A stretch of DNA of 64,000 nt. Source: Prolixibacteraceae bacterium (lineage in GTDB: Bacteria > Bacteroidota > Bacteroidia > Bacteroidales > Prolixibacteraceae). Within the stretch, counting starts at the first letter, position 1; every line of letters begins with the position of its first letter. The translations under genes and the position numbers were made by a program. Below, in pieces: positions 1 through 9,395 of this stretch. The DNA lies in the NCBI GenBank assembly GCA_019163175.1, contig JAFLKN010000003.1, forward strand, positions 1 to 64,000, written 5' to 3'. The notes beneath the pieces were generated by a model. It did no database searches, was not told where the DNA came from, and was given only the letters and a program-made list of their open reading frames with translations.

Positions 1-13
1 TTCTTACTGCCAT
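1..13 (-). CDS. rplB: Ribosomal protein L2, first codons only (partial)
   Basis: The minus strand carries an ATG at 11-13 followed by codons for A-V-R, the usual beginning of bacterial L2. It starts 6 bases after the rplW stop, where S10 operons place rplB. The rest of the gene lies beyond the window edge. The identification rests on four codons plus gene order. Confidence 0.75.
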
Positions 14-19
14 TTTTTA

Positions 20-310
20 TTAAATATTACTGTAAAAATCAATAGATTCTCCTTTAGCTATAGTTACAATAGCTTTTTTGCTCATTCCTGTACTACCAGT
101 AATGACACCGGCTTTGGTAAAACGAGACTTTATTTTACCACCGTGAATTAACGTATTTACAGACTCCACTGAAACATTGTATAAACTTTCAATGGCTTTT
201 TTGATCTGCAATTTATTGGCATTCCTATTGACAATAAAACCGTAACGGTTAAGACCTTCGGCCTGACCTGTCATCTTTTCGGTAACGATCGGTTTAATTA
301 AAATTTCCAT
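20..310 (-). CDS. rplW: 50S ribosomal protein L23
   Basis: L23 binds 23S rRNA beside the peptide exit tunnel and is the docking site for trigger factor and SRP. The protein is 96 residues, the usual length, and begins MEILIKPIVTEKM, typical of bacterial L23. A longer frame would start at a TTG at 316, but the ATG at 310 gives the family N-terminus and is preferred. It lies between rplD and rplB in the S10 operon, with a 12-base gap to rplD. Confidence 0.96.
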   Translation of the reverse strand: MEILIKPIVTEKMTGQAEGLNRYGFIVNRNANKLQIKKAIESLYNVSVESVNTLIHGGKIKSRFTKAGVITGSTGMSKKAIVTIAKGESIDFYSNI

Positions 311-322
311 TTTCAAGCCTTA

Positions 323-952
323 TTAAATCTTAAACAATTCTTCAATTTTACTTACTGAACTCTCCAGAACTACTACTTTTTTAGCATTCAAAACTTGATA
401 AGTATTTAATTCTGAAGCAGTTATGACGGAAACTGCCTGTAAATTTCTGGAGGACAAATATATATTTTTATTTTCTTCCGGTAAAACGAAAAGTGACTTT
501 TTATCATTAATTTTCAGATTATTACTGATTTGCACCATTTCGCGGGTTTTTGGAGTTTCAAAAGAGAAATCTTCAATTACCAGAATTGCCTCCTCTAAGG
601 CTTTATAGGTTAATGCTGACTTACGTGCAAGAGACTTAACTTTCTTATTTAATTTAAAGTCATAGTTCTTTGGACGTGGTCCGAATACGCGACCTCCGCC
701 ACGGAAAACAGGCGATTTTACACTACCTGCTCTTGCAGTACCGGTACCTTTTTGCTTTTTTAATTTGCGGGTACTTCCAGATACATCAGCACGCTCTTTC
801 GAACTGTGAGTTCCTTGTCTTTTGTTGGCCAGGATTTGTTTGACATCCAGATAAATGGCATGGTCATTTGGCTCAATACCGAAAATTTGTTCATCTAAAG
901 TAACAGTTCTTCCGGTTTCCTGTCCTGCTCTATTTAAAACTTTTATTTCCAT
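323..952 (-). CDS. rplD: 50S ribosomal protein L4
   Basis: L4 is a primary rRNA-binding protein whose extended loop lines the exit tunnel. The 209-residue product shows the conserved basic loop ([15 protein letters not shown], then GGGRVFGP) followed by the globular domain. The ATG overlaps the rplC stop by one base (TAATG), which suggests translational coupling. In enterobacteria L4 also represses its own operon; nothing in this sequence tests that here. Confidence 0.97.
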   Translation of the reverse strand: MEIKVLNRAGQETGRTVTLDEQIFGIEPNDHAIYLDVKQILANKRQGTHSSKERADVSGSTRKLKKQKGTGTARAGSVKSPVFRGGGRVFGPRPKNYDFKLNKKVKSLARKSALTYKALEEAILVIEDFSFETPKTREMVQISNNLKINDKKSLFVLPEENKNIYLSSRNLQAVSVITASELNTYQVLNAKKVVVLESSVSKIEELFKI

Positions 953-1569
953 TACTGATAAATAATTACGTATGAACCTTTAGCACCAGGAATTGATCCT
1001 TTAACTACCAATAAATTTGACTCTGGAATTACTTTCAAAACTTTTAAGTTCTGAACAGTAATGTTGTCATTACCATCACGACCAGCCATACGTATTCCTT
1101 TAAATACGCGGGATGGATAAGAAGATGCACCCAAAGATCCCGGAGCCCTTAAACGGTTATGCTGACCGTGTGTCTGGCCACCAACTCCTTGAAAACCGTG
1201 CCGTTTAACAACACCCTGGAATCCTTTACCTTTAGTTACGCCCTGAACATCAACCCATCCTTCTTCATCGATGGTATCAACGGTTAGGGTATCACCAAGT
1301 TTAAATTCTCCAACAAGTTCTTTAAACTCAACAATTTTCTTTTTGGGTTCTGATGCTGCCTTTTTAAAATGACCCAATTCTGCTTTGTTTGTGTGCTTTT
1401 CCTTTTTGTCGTCAAAGCCCAGCTGAATGGAATCATAGCCATCAGTTGCCACCGATTTCACCTGTGTTACTACACAAGGACCGGCTTGAATCACAGTGCA
1501 TGGGATGTTTTTCCCCTCAACACTGAATACGGAAGTCATTCCGATTTTTTTACCGATTAATCCTGCCAT
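952..1569 (-). CDS. rplC: 50S ribosomal protein L3
   Basis: L3 is an early-assembly protein near the peptidyl transferase centre. The 205-residue protein begins [15 protein letters not shown] and contains the L3 signature around [14 protein letters not shown], including the Gln whose homologue is methylated by PrmB in E. coli, then [15 protein letters not shown]. It overlaps rplD by one base and follows rpsJ by 22 bases. Confidence 0.97.
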   Translation of the reverse strand: MAGLIGKKIGMTSVFSVEGKNIPCTVIQAGPCVVTQVKSVATDGYDSIQLGFDDKKEKHTNKAELGHFKKAASEPKKKIVEFKELVGEFKLGDTLTVDTIDEEGWVDVQGVTKGKGFQGVVKRHGFQGVGGQTHGQHNRLRAPGSLGASSYPSRVFKGIRMAGRDGNDNITVQNLKVLKVIPESNLLVVKGSIPGAKGSYVIIYQ

Positions 1570-1591
1570 TTTTTTGTTTTTTTACAGGTTA

Positions 1592-1897
1592 TCAAACTTT
1601 AATTTCTACTTCAACGCCACTTGGTAATTCAAGCTTCATTAAGGCGTCGATTGTTTTTGCCGTTGAACTGTAAATGTCGATCAAACGTTTGTAAGATGAC
1701 AGCTCGAATTGTTCCCTTGATTTTTTATTCACAAAGGTTGAGCGTAATACAGTAAAAATACGTTTGTGAGTTGGAAGCGGAATTGGTCCACTTACTACTG
1801 CACCGGTAGTTTTAACTGTTTTTACGATCTTTTCAGCCGACTTGTCTACCAAGTTGTGATCATACGATTTCAGCTTAATTCTGATCTTTTGACTCAT
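1592..1897 (-). CDS. rpsJ: 30S ribosomal protein S10
   Basis: S10 is a 30S head protein that also acts as NusE in antitermination. The 101-residue product begins [18 protein letters not shown] and contains the family segment [17 protein letters not shown]. It starts only 27 bases after fusA, so the str and S10 operons are contiguous here. No tuf gene lies between them, the usual Bacteroidota arrangement. Confidence 0.97.
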   Translation of the reverse strand: MSQKIRIKLKSYDHNLVDKSAEKIVKTVKTTGAVVSGPIPLPTHKRIFTVLRSTFVNKKSREQFELSSYKRLIDIYSSTAKTIDALMKLELPSGVEVEIKV

Positions 1898-1924
1898 AAT
1901 GAGAAATAATAATACAGTTTATAA

Positions 1925-4033
1925 TTATAATAAGTCTGTTCTTCCTTTAAGATCGTCGAGAACTTTTACTGCAAGCAGTTTTGGCAATTCAACGTATTTC
2001 GAGAATTCCATTGAAGATGTTGCACGGCCTGATGATAAAGTTCTAAGTACAGTTACATATCCGAATAATTCAGAAAGTGGAACCATTGCTCTGATTACAC
2101 GTGCTCCTGATTTTTCTTCCATGCCTTCGATTTGCCCACGGCGACGGTTAAGGTCACCGATGATGTCACCCATGTATTCTTCAGGAGTAACAATTTCGCA
2201 TTTCATAATTGGCTCTAATAAACGTGGACCTGCTTTGCCTGCAGCATTTTTAAATGCCTGACGGGCGCAGATTTCAAATGACAGTGAATCAGAGTCAACT
2301 GCGTGATAGCTACCATCTAAAAGAGTTACTTTCAGACTATCGACATTGAACCCAGCCAAAGGACCGTTCAGCAAAGCTGATTCGAAACCTTTTTGTACTG
2401 ATGGTATATATTCGCGTGGAATATTTCCACCCTTAACAGCATCAACGAACTGAAGTCCAAGTTTACCTTCGTCAGCAGGTTCAACGCGAACGCTGATATC
2501 AGCAAATTTACCACGACCTCCGGATTGCTTCTTGAATACTTCGCGTAACTCAACAGCTTTAGTAATACATTCTTTGTAAGCAACCTGAGGTGCTCCCTGG
2601 TTACACTCTACCTTAAATTCACGACGTAAACGGTCAACAATGATCTCAAGGTGAAGCTCACCCATACCACGGATAATCGTCTGTCCCGAATCAGGATCAG
2701 TATTTACTTTAAATGTTGGATCTTCTTCAGCAAGCTTGTACAAACCTTGATTCAGTTTATCCAAATCTTTTTGAGTTTTAGGCTCAATAGCGATTCCGAT
2801 AACTGGTTCAGGGAAGTCCATACTTTCAAGTACAACCGGATTGTCAAGATCTGATAATGTATCACCAGTACGGATATCTTTAAATCCCACTGCAGCACAA
2901 ATATCACCAGCCTCAATTACATCAATCGGGTTTTGTTTATTTGAGTGCATCTGGTAAATACGGGAAATACGTTCTTTTTTACCTGTTCTTGAATTGAACA
3001 CAGTATCACCTGCAGTAATTTTTCCTGAATAAACACGAATGAAACACAAACGGCCAACATATGGGTCAGTTGCAATTTTGAATGCAAGAGCTGCCAAAGG
3101 CTCGTTTACATCGGCATGACGAACAACTTCGTCAGTATCGTTGTATTCGGTTGCAATGATATCACCTTTATCCAGCGGACTTGGAAGGAAAGCACAAACG
3201 GCATCGAGCAAACGCTGAACGCCTTTGTTTTTGAATGCAGAACCACACATCATTGGAATAATTACTCCGGCGATTGTAGCTTTACGAATAACTGTCAACA
3301 TTTGCTCAACTGTAATTGATTCCGGATCTTCGAAAAAGCGTTCGAGTAATTCATCATCAAATTCAGCAACTGCTTCAACCAATTTAGCACGATATTCATC
3401 AGAGATATCTTTCATATCAGCAGGAATTTCTTCCATGTAATATGTAGTACCTAAAGTTGCGTCATCTCTCCAGCGAATGGCTTTCATTTCAATCAAATCA
3501 ACCATGCCTTCAAACTTTTCTTCTGCACCAATCGGAATAGTAATTGGAATTGGATTTGCACCCAATTTCTCTCTTACTTCGGCAAGTACATTGTAATAGT
3601 CTGCTCCCGAACGGTCCATTTTGTTAACGAAACCGATACGTGGAACACCATATTTTTCAGCCTGACGCCATACTGTTTCTGATTGAGCTTCAACTCCACC
3701 TACTGCACAGAATAAAGCAACTGCACCATCCAATACTCTTAATGAACGTTCTACTTCAACAGTAAAGTCAACGTGTCCCGGGGTATCGATGATGTTAATT
3801 TTGTGTTCTATATTTTCATATTTCCAGAAGGTTGTAGTAGCAGCCGAGGTAATAGTAATACCTCTCTCCTGCTCCTGTTCCATCCAGTCCATGGTGGCAG
3901 CACCATCATGAACTTCGCCAATTCGGTGAGTGATCCCTGTGTAATACAGGATTCGCTCCGAGGTGGTCGTTTTTCCGGCATCAATGTGAGCCATGATGCC
4001 GATATTTCTGGTATAATTTAAATCTTTTGCCAT
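1925..4033 (-). CDS. fusA: Elongation factor G (canonical)
   Basis: This GTPase translocates tRNAs and mRNA on the ribosome. The 702-residue protein has every canonical G motif: AHIDAGKTT at about 15-23, switch I ERGITI near 56-61, DTPGH at 83-87 with the catalytic His87, and NKMD at 137-140. Domains II to V follow, with GGRGKF in domain IV and the C-terminal [10 protein letters not shown] segment. It lies in the str operon between rpsG and rpsJ. A divergent paralogue lies at 9396-11552 and differs at exactly these motifs. Confidence 0.98.
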   Translation of the reverse strand: MAKDLNYTRNIGIMAHIDAGKTTTSERILYYTGITHRIGEVHDGAATMDWMEQEQERGITITSAATTTFWKYENIEHKINIIDTPGHVDFTVEVERSLRVLDGAVALFCAVGGVEAQSETVWRQAEKYGVPRIGFVNKMDRSGADYYNVLAEVREKLGANPIPITIPIGAEEKFEGMVDLIEMKAIRWRDDATLGTTYYMEEIPADMKDISDEYRAKLVEAVAEFDDELLERFFEDPESITVEQMLTVIRKATIAGVIIPMMCGSAFKNKGVQRLLDAVCAFLPSPLDKGDIIATEYNDTDEVVRHADVNEPLAALAFKIATDPYVGRLCFIRVYSGKITAGDTVFNSRTGKKERISRIYQMHSNKQNPIDVIEAGDICAAVGFKDIRTGDTLSDLDNPVVLESMDFPEPVIGIAIEPKTQKDLDKLNQGLYKLAEEDPTFKVNTDPDSGQTIIRGMGELHLEIIVDRLRREFKVECNQGAPQVAYKECITKAVELREVFKKQSGGRGKFADISVRVEPADEGKLGLQFVDAVKGGNIPREYIPSVQKGFESALLNGPLAGFNVDSLKVTLLDGSYHAVDSDSLSFEICARQAFKNAAGKAGPRLLEPIMKCEIVTPEEYMGDIIGDLNRRRGQIEGMEEKSGARVIRAMVPLSELFGYVTVLRTLSSGRATSSMEFSKYVELPKLLAVKVLDDLKGRTDLL

Positions 4034-4087
4034 TTTAAACCAATATCTATCCTTTACTAAACGATCTATCTATTCTTGAACTAAAAA

Positions 4088-4564
4088 CTAAAAACGGAAA
4101 TGTGCAAATGCGCGGTTTGCTTCAGCCATACGGTGGGTATCTTCTTTCTTTTTGTAAGCTCCACCTTCTTCATTGTAAGCTGCAACAATTTCACCAGCCA
4201 ACTTTTCAGCCATTGAACGGCCTGAACGTTTGCGGGCATAAAGAATCATGTTTTTAACTGAAATTGAAGTTTTTCTTTCGGGACGGATTTCCATTGGAAC
4301 CTGGAAGTTTGCTCCTCCAACGCGTCTGCTCTTTACTTCAACATGTGGGGTAATTTTCTCGAGTGCTTTTTTAAACACATCCACCGGACTGACTTCAGAG
4401 TCTTTCATTTTCGTGCCAACGATGTCCATGGCGTCGTAGAAAATTTGATATGCGATTGACTTTTTCCCGTCGTACATTAAGTCATTAACGAAGCGGGTAA
4501 CCAATGTGTCATTGAATTTTGGATCGGGCAGAATGATCCTCTTCTTTGGTTTCGATTTTCTCAT
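4088..4564 (-). CDS. rpsG: 30S ribosomal protein S7
   Basis: S7 nucleates assembly of the 30S head and contacts the E-site tRNA. The 158-residue protein begins [17 protein letters not shown] and carries the S7 signature [18 protein letters not shown], ending with [13 protein letters not shown]. It sits 54 bases upstream of fusA. The 122-base gap to rpsL contains no recognisable gene. Confidence 0.97.
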   Translation of the reverse strand: MRKSKPKKRIILPDPKFNDTLVTRFVNDLMYDGKKSIAYQIFYDAMDIVGTKMKDSEVSPVDVFKKALEKITPHVEVKSRRVGGANFQVPMEIRPERKTSISVKNMILYARKRSGRSMAEKLAGEIVAAYNEEGGAYKKKEDTHRMAEANRAFAHFRF

Positions 4565-4686
4565 TATGAAATGCTTTAGTGTTACTTAAATTAGCTGTAA
4601 TTTGTATGCTTCAATCGGCTCTTGGCCTCTTTACTCAACTCAAACCACTAAGCTAGAACGTCATTAAATAAAAAAACAGTGAAATA

Positions 4687-5067
4687 TTATTTTTTCACTT
4701 TTGGTCTTTTGGTACCGTATTTTGACCGTCTTTGTGTGCGTCCTTCAACACCTGCTGTATCGAGGGCTCCACGGATCAAATGGTAACGAACTCCTGGAAG
4801 GTCTTTTACCCTACCACCACGTACCAAAACAATAGAGTGTTCCTGAAGATTGTGTCCTTCTCCTGGAATGTAAGCGTTTACTTCCTTGCCATTTGTTAAA
4901 CGAACCCTGGCTACCTTACGCATAGCTGAGTTTGGTTTTTTAGGAGTTGTTGTGTACACACGAACACAAACTCCTCGTCTCTGTGGGCAAGAATCCAATG
5001 CCGGAGATTTACTCTTCTCCGCATTACTTTGTCTACCTTTTCTAACTAACTGCTGAATCGTTGGCAT
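4687..5067 (-). CDS. rpsL: 30S ribosomal protein S12
   Basis: S12 is the decoding-centre protein and the streptomycin-resistance determinant. The reading frame is open to 5136 (149 residues), but the ATG at 5067 gives the conserved start [12 protein letters not shown] and a normal 126-residue length. A promoter whose -7 box lies at 5115-5122 falls inside the longer frame, so the extra 23 codons are upstream of the predicted transcript start. The core motif [18 protein letters not shown] is intact, with Lys at the site mutated in streptomycin resistance. It is the first gene of the str/S10 operon. Confidence 0.96.
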   Translation of the reverse strand: MPTIQQLVRKGRQSNAEKSKSPALDSCPQRRGVCVRVYTTTPKKPNSAMRKVARVRLTNGKEVNAYIPGEGHNLQEHSIVLVRGGRVKDLPGVRYHLIRGALDTAGVEGRTQRRSKYGTKRPKVKK

Positions 5068-5114
5068 ATAGCTACTCTTAATTTTAATAATACAATACTC
5101 AAAAAATTGGTCTG

Positions 5115-5144
5115 CAAAGGTATCGCAATTTTGCACAATTCCAA
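5115..5144 (-). promoter_or_regulatory. Promoter P2 of rpsL operon (proximal)
   Basis: Minus strand: -33 TTG (5142-5144), a 19-base spacer, then -7 TACCTTTG (5115-5122), matching the Bacteroidota consensus TTG-N17-23-TAnnTTTG. The predicted start is near 5108, about 40 bases before the rpsL ATG. Confidence 0.75.
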
Positions 5145-5189
5145 TACTTTACAATCCGATTTCAAGAGATTTCCCTTAAAAACGGCTCG

Positions 5190-5220
5190 CAAAAGTACTA
5201 ATTACCAATAGAAAACCCAA
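5190..5220 (-). promoter_or_regulatory. Promoter P1 of rpsL operon (distal)
   Basis: Minus strand: -33 TTG (5218-5220), a 20-base spacer, then -7 TACTTTTG (5190-5197). This is a second full match, 75 bases upstream of P2. A transcript from here would carry a leader of about 115 bases before rpsL. Confidence 0.65.
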
Positions 5221-5291
5221 TAAAACCTTGAAAAAAAACTTTTTTTTTCGATTATTCTTAATGTAGCTAAGAAAATGAATATCAGGATATA

Positions 5292-6611
5292 CTAAGATGA
5301 TGAGGAAATGCGGTGTTTTAGCAGGGATTTTACCGGATTTATGAAGCGTTGAATCAATCTTAAATCTTCTGTTATTATTTCAGCAGAACCTTTCATCTCC
5401 TGAGAAAATTTTAACTGAATATTATAATTGGTCTTCAAATCCTGGGGCAATTCAACTTCGACAATATAATTTTCGTTATTCGGAATAAGTGAAATGCTTT
5501 TAACTGTACCTATAATGTATCCAAATTCCATATATGGAAAATTCTCGAAACGGATATTTACCTTTTGGCCTTTGGCTACTTTCCCGGCACCTTTAACAGG
5601 CAAACTGATTCGTCCGATAATTTGCGATTGTTTTTCAGGAATGATGGTAAATGCAATTTCATCCTTTTTAACCTGCTGATTTTTACTCCAGAAATTGGTA
5701 AAGCTCACTTTACCTTCGATTGGAGTCCTGATGATAAAAGACTGTTCCCAGTATGCCAGACGGCTTTTCAATACATTCATAGCTTCAATTAAAGTATTCT
5801 GGGCTTTCTTCTTCTGATCGGCAAATTCCATTTCAGCATCTACCACGGCCTGTTCGAGCTTCAGGTTTGAACCCTGAGTTTCGGCAAGCTTAGTCCGCGC
5901 TACATTGAGATTGTATTTCTTCTGAATAAAAGTAGTTTTCGATTTTTCCAGATCAAGATCAGACAAAACACCTTTGGCGAGCAATAATGAATCGCGCTTA
6001 AATTGTGCACTGACAAGACGATAATCAGCTTCCATATCTTGTTTTTGCGCCCATAACCGGTCGTAATAAATCCGATTCATTGATACCTGTTGGCGAAGTG
6101 CCTTAATTTTTTTCGGATACAATTTCAATCTCAGGAAAGCAAAATAATCATTGTACAAACGCACAAAGCTTGAATAATCAGTTTGAATATCTCCCAACTG
6201 GAGGTCGGTTTCAGGTTGAATAGAACTCAGAGTATCAAAAGACATCATGAAAGGCTCCATGCGAAGAAGCATATCTTTCAACTTCATTGCATCGTTAAAG
6301 TTAGCTGTACTCTCAAGGATGGCAATAATTTGGTTGTCGGAAACAATCTCCTGATCAGTAACTAGTATTGAATCGATACGAGCGGTGGTGCGTGCGGCCA
6401 GGTAAGCTGGAGGATTTTCAGACAGAACAACGATACTCGAATCAATAACATCAGGGTAACGAAAAAAATAGCTACCCATAAGTAAAAGAAGAATAATCCC
6501 GAAAATAAGGGAAATGCCCGATCGAATCATCCACCGTGGAGACTGTTGCACAATCTCCTGGAATTCGTCGCTACGCAGTTCTATTTCGATTGACTTCTTT
6601 TCCTTATCCAT
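5292..6611 (-). CDS. HlyD-family membrane fusion protein (exporter adaptor)
   Basis: Periplasmic adaptor that links an inner-membrane ABC exporter to an outer-membrane channel. The 439-residue protein has a short cytoplasmic N-terminus, one membrane helix at about 32-52 (GISLIFGIILLLLMGSYFF), a split biotinyl-lipoyl-like domain (IIAILES, then IRTPIEGKVSF), a long coiled-coil hairpin at about 120-290 and a C-terminal beta-barrel. It follows the C39-peptidase ABC transporter by 47 bases on the same strand, so the two probably form one export machine. No TolC-like gene lies nearby, so the outer-membrane partner must be elsewhere. Confidence 0.88.
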   Translation of the reverse strand: MDKEKKSIEIELRSDEFQEIVQQSPRWMIRSGISLIFGIILLLLMGSYFFRYPDVIDSSIVVLSENPPAYLAARTTARIDSILVTDQEIVSDNQIIAILESTANFNDAMKLKDMLLRMEPFMMSFDTLSSIQPETDLQLGDIQTDYSSFVRLYNDYFAFLRLKLYPKKIKALRQQVSMNRIYYDRLWAQKQDMEADYRLVSAQFKRDSLLLAKGVLSDLDLEKSKTTFIQKKYNLNVARTKLAETQGSNLKLEQAVVDAEMEFADQKKKAQNTLIEAMNVLKSRLAYWEQSFIIRTPIEGKVSFTNFWSKNQQVKKDEIAFTIIPEKQSQIIGRISLPVKGAGKVAKGQKVNIRFENFPYMEFGYIIGTVKSISLIPNNENYIVEVELPQDLKTNYNIQLKFSQEMKGSAEIITEDLRLIQRFINPVKSLLKHRISSSS

Positions 6612-6658
6612 TTTATTTAGTGTTCAGTCTCAGTGTTCAGTGGGATTTCTGTCAACTA

Positions 6659-8845
6659 TCAATTCCCCAATTCAAGTTGGTTTTTCACCAGATTATAATA
6701 TGCACCTTGCTTTGCTGTAAGTTCTTCATGACTGCCAATTTCTACAATTGATCCTTTTTCGAGTACAATTATCTGATGCGCATTTTTTACGGTACTCAAG
6801 CGGTGCGCAACAACGATTACAGTCTTTCCGGCAAAAAATTCATCCAGATTTTCCAGAATAACTTTTTCATTGTTTGCGTCGAGTGCGTTTGTCGCTTCAT
6901 CAAAGAAAATGAAATCAGGATTTTTGTAGATAGCACGGGCTATTAATATACGTTGCTTCTGCCCCTGACTTAATCCAACTCCTTCAGGCCCAATTTTGGT
7001 ATTGTAGTTTAATGGCAATGTTTCAATAAACTCCTGAATATTTGCCATCCTTACGGCATAGTTTAATCGCTCTTTATCGATTTCATCCAGACCAATTCCG
7101 ATGTTATTGGCAATTGTATCTGAAAAGATAAATCCATCCTGCATAACGGCTCCGCATTTGTCGCGCCACCAATGCTGCCGATAGTCTGACAAGTCTGAAT
7201 CACCAACCTTAATTGTTCCTGAAACAGGAGGATAAAATCCAAGCAGTAATTTCACCAGAGTAGTTTTTCCACTTCCACTGGTGCCGACAATTGCTGTAAC
7301 TTTACCCTGAGGTATTACCAGATTAATGTTATTGAGAACCTTTGGTGAGTGTGGACCTTCATACTGAAAAATCAGATCTGAAATATGAATATCAGGAACA
7401 GCGGGCAGCGCACTAAGTTTACCTCCCTGATCCTGCTCTTCGTCCGGGTGGTTATGAATCTCGCTCAACCGTTCCAGACTAATTTTAGCATCCTGTGATA
7501 TTTGCATAAATTCTATCATCTGATCGAGCGGACTATTCATTTGCCCTATAATATATTGTACGGCCAACATCATACCCAATGTCATATTTCCATGAACGAC
7601 AGCCGTTGCAGCCAATACTGTTATTACAATATTCTTGGTTTCGTTTATAAATACCGATCCAGCCTGCTGATATTGCTGCAAAGAGAGATTGCTGATATTT
7701 ACTTTAAATAGTCGGGCCTGAATGCGTTCCCATTCCCATCTCTTCTGTCGTTCGTAATTGTTCAGCTTGATCTCCTGCATGCCATTGATCAGCTGAATCA
7801 ACTTACTTTGATTGTCAGCCAACTGAGCAAAACGTTTAAAATCAAGTTCGCGGCGTTTCTTCAGGAAAAGAAATACCCAGCCAATGTATAATGCTGAACC
7901 CAGCAGGAAAACAAGGAAGATAGTAATGCTATAAAAGATGAGTACAATACTGAAAATAAATATATTAAACACCGAAAAAATAACCTGTAGCGACTGAGAT
8001 GTCAGAAACCTTTCAATTCGTTTGTGGTCACCGATCCGTTGGAGTAAATCGCCAATCATTTTGGTATCGAAGAAACCAATTGGCATCTTCATTAACTTAA
8101 TCAGGAAGTCGGAGATGATACTTATATTAATACGTGTACTGATGTGAAGTAAAATCCACGACCGAATGAAATCAACCGTCATACGACTAAGAAACAGCAT
8201 CATCTGCGCAGCCAGAACCAAATAGATAAAATCAATATCCTGGGTATTGATACCAACATCAACAATGCTTTGTGTCAGGAATGGAAAGATCAATTGGATA
8301 AGACTTCCTACCAGAAAACCAATTACCAGCTGTACAACCAGCTTGCGGTGAGGTTTCAAATACTTGAGCAGAAACTTAAAATTACTTCGATTCATTTCCT
8401 CCCCTTCCAATTCAAAGAATTTTGGAGTTGGGTCAAACAACAAGCATATTCCTTTTTGCTCGCCATGCCTTACTGTGGCAAGCCAATGCTTTTTAAATTC
8501 AGTTTCGGAGTATTTTACAAGTCCGAATGCCGGATCGGCGACATAAATTATGCCTTTACGGTATTTGTACACTACCACAAAATGATCCTGATCCCAATGA
8601 ACCACGCAGGGTTTGGGAGCTTCAACCAATTGTTCAAGGGTAATACGGGCGCCAATAGTTCTAAAACCTATAGTTTCGGCGGCATCGCTTAGGCCAAGTA
8701 ACGAAACACCTTCACGGCTGATGTGAGCTAACTCCCGAAGTTTTTGAAGAGAATAAGTTTTCCCATAAAAGGCAGCGACCATGCGGAGACAAGAGGGTCC
8801 GCAATCCATAGCGTCGTATTGTTTAAAAAAGGGAAACTTTGGCAT
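6659..8845 (-). CDS. ABC exporter with C39 peptidase domain
   Basis: Peptidase-containing ABC transporter that cleaves a leader (typically double-glycine) and exports the mature peptide. The 728 residues comprise an N-terminal C39 domain (about 1-130) with the full catalytic set Cys15 (DCGPSCL), His88 (DHFVVV) and Asp104 (DPAFG), then about six membrane helices (165-440), then an ATPase with Walker A GTSGSGKTT (521-529), signature LSQGQ and Walker B FIFFDEATNALD. The frame is open to a TTG at 8866, but a TAnnTTTG box (8864-8871) overlaps that codon. The ATG at 8845 is therefore chosen. The HlyD partner follows. No double-glycine substrate was recognised nearby. Confidence 0.9.
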   Translation of the reverse strand: MPKFPFFKQYDAMDCGPSCLRMVAAFYGKTYSLQKLRELAHISREGVSLLGLSDAAETIGFRTIGARITLEQLVEAPKPCVVHWDQDHFVVVYKYRKGIIYVADPAFGLVKYSETEFKKHWLATVRHGEQKGICLLFDPTPKFFELEGEEMNRSNFKFLLKYLKPHRKLVVQLVIGFLVGSLIQLIFPFLTQSIVDVGINTQDIDFIYLVLAAQMMLFLSRMTVDFIRSWILLHISTRINISIISDFLIKLMKMPIGFFDTKMIGDLLQRIGDHKRIERFLTSQSLQVIFSVFNIFIFSIVLIFYSITIFLVFLLGSALYIGWVFLFLKKRRELDFKRFAQLADNQSKLIQLINGMQEIKLNNYERQKRWEWERIQARLFKVNISNLSLQQYQQAGSVFINETKNIVITVLAATAVVHGNMTLGMMLAVQYIIGQMNSPLDQMIEFMQISQDAKISLERLSEIHNHPDEEQDQGGKLSALPAVPDIHISDLIFQYEGPHSPKVLNNINLVIPQGKVTAIVGTSGSGKTTLVKLLLGFYPPVSGTIKVGDSDLSDYRQHWWRDKCGAVMQDGFIFSDTIANNIGIGLDEIDKERLNYAVRMANIQEFIETLPLNYNTKIGPEGVGLSQGQKQRILIARAIYKNPDFIFFDEATNALDANNEKVILENLDEFFAGKTVIVVAHRLSTVKNAHQIIVLEKGSIVEIGSHEELTAKQGAYYNLVKNQLELGN

Positions 8846-8863
8846 ACCCGGTTCAATGTTGCT

Positions 8864-8871
8864 CAAAAATA
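8864..8871 (-). promoter_or_regulatory. -7 element before the C39 ABC exporter
   Basis: TATTTTTG on the minus strand matches TAnnTTTG and would start RNA about 12 bases before the ATG at 8845. No good -33 TTG was found at the right spacing, so this is a partial promoter call. Confidence 0.4.
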
Positions 8872-9296
8872 GCAGATTTATATGAATCTTTTATTTTCAG
8901 GTAAAATTAATTGCATCAAATGAGAAATCGATCCCTTTTTTAGAAATCACCGCGAAAGAAGAGAAATGAGTGAAACAATCCTGTCGCGAAAAAATTAGGA
9001 TTTATTTATTCTTTGAATCATAATTGTTCAGAAATCCAAAAATCCTATATAGAACTGTTTTCCATCACCTTATTATTCCACAGTTTAGATTGAATGGAAA
9101 AATGAGTTACTATACCATTTTTAAACAAATCAAAAAAATATTCAAAAACATGTAATTGCTACATCTTACTGTTTATCTGCCATTTATAGTCAACAGTTAA
9201 TTAACCTTAAAAAACTCAATTCATTGATTATCTTAAGTTTTAAAGATCACCAAAACCTTCGTGTTTCATAACAAATCCAAGTAATCAGGCGGCAAC
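8872..9296. other. Long AT-rich intergenic region between divergent genes
   Basis: About 425 bases separate the divergently transcribed exporter and EF-G paralogue. I see no convincing coding frame, RNA gene or strong hairpin. Space for upstream regulation of either gene is likely, but no specific site can be named. Confidence 0.5.
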
Positions 9297-9326
9297 TTGA
9301 TTGTTAATTAATTATTACTAATTTTG
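9297..9326 (+). promoter_or_regulatory. Promoter of the EF-G paralogue
   Basis: -33 TTG (9297-9299), a 19-base spacer, and -7 TAATTTTG (9319-9326) match the Bacteroidota consensus. The predicted start near 9333 leaves a leader of about 63 bases before the ATG at 9396. Confidence 0.65.
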
Positions 9327-9395
9327 GTCGTCTCTGTTGATTACGGCCTCAGAAAGCTGATAATGAATGAGTAAAAAACCAATAACTATCTAAAT

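Noticed and set aside
5231-5250. A/T runs (eight A, then nine T) downstream of the HlyD gene as a terminator
   Set aside because: The stem would contain only A-T pairs, too weak to call a terminator.
8270-8692. A 140-residue plus-strand frame opposite the C39 exporter
   Set aside because: Antisense to conserved transporter domains; composition reflects the opposite strand.
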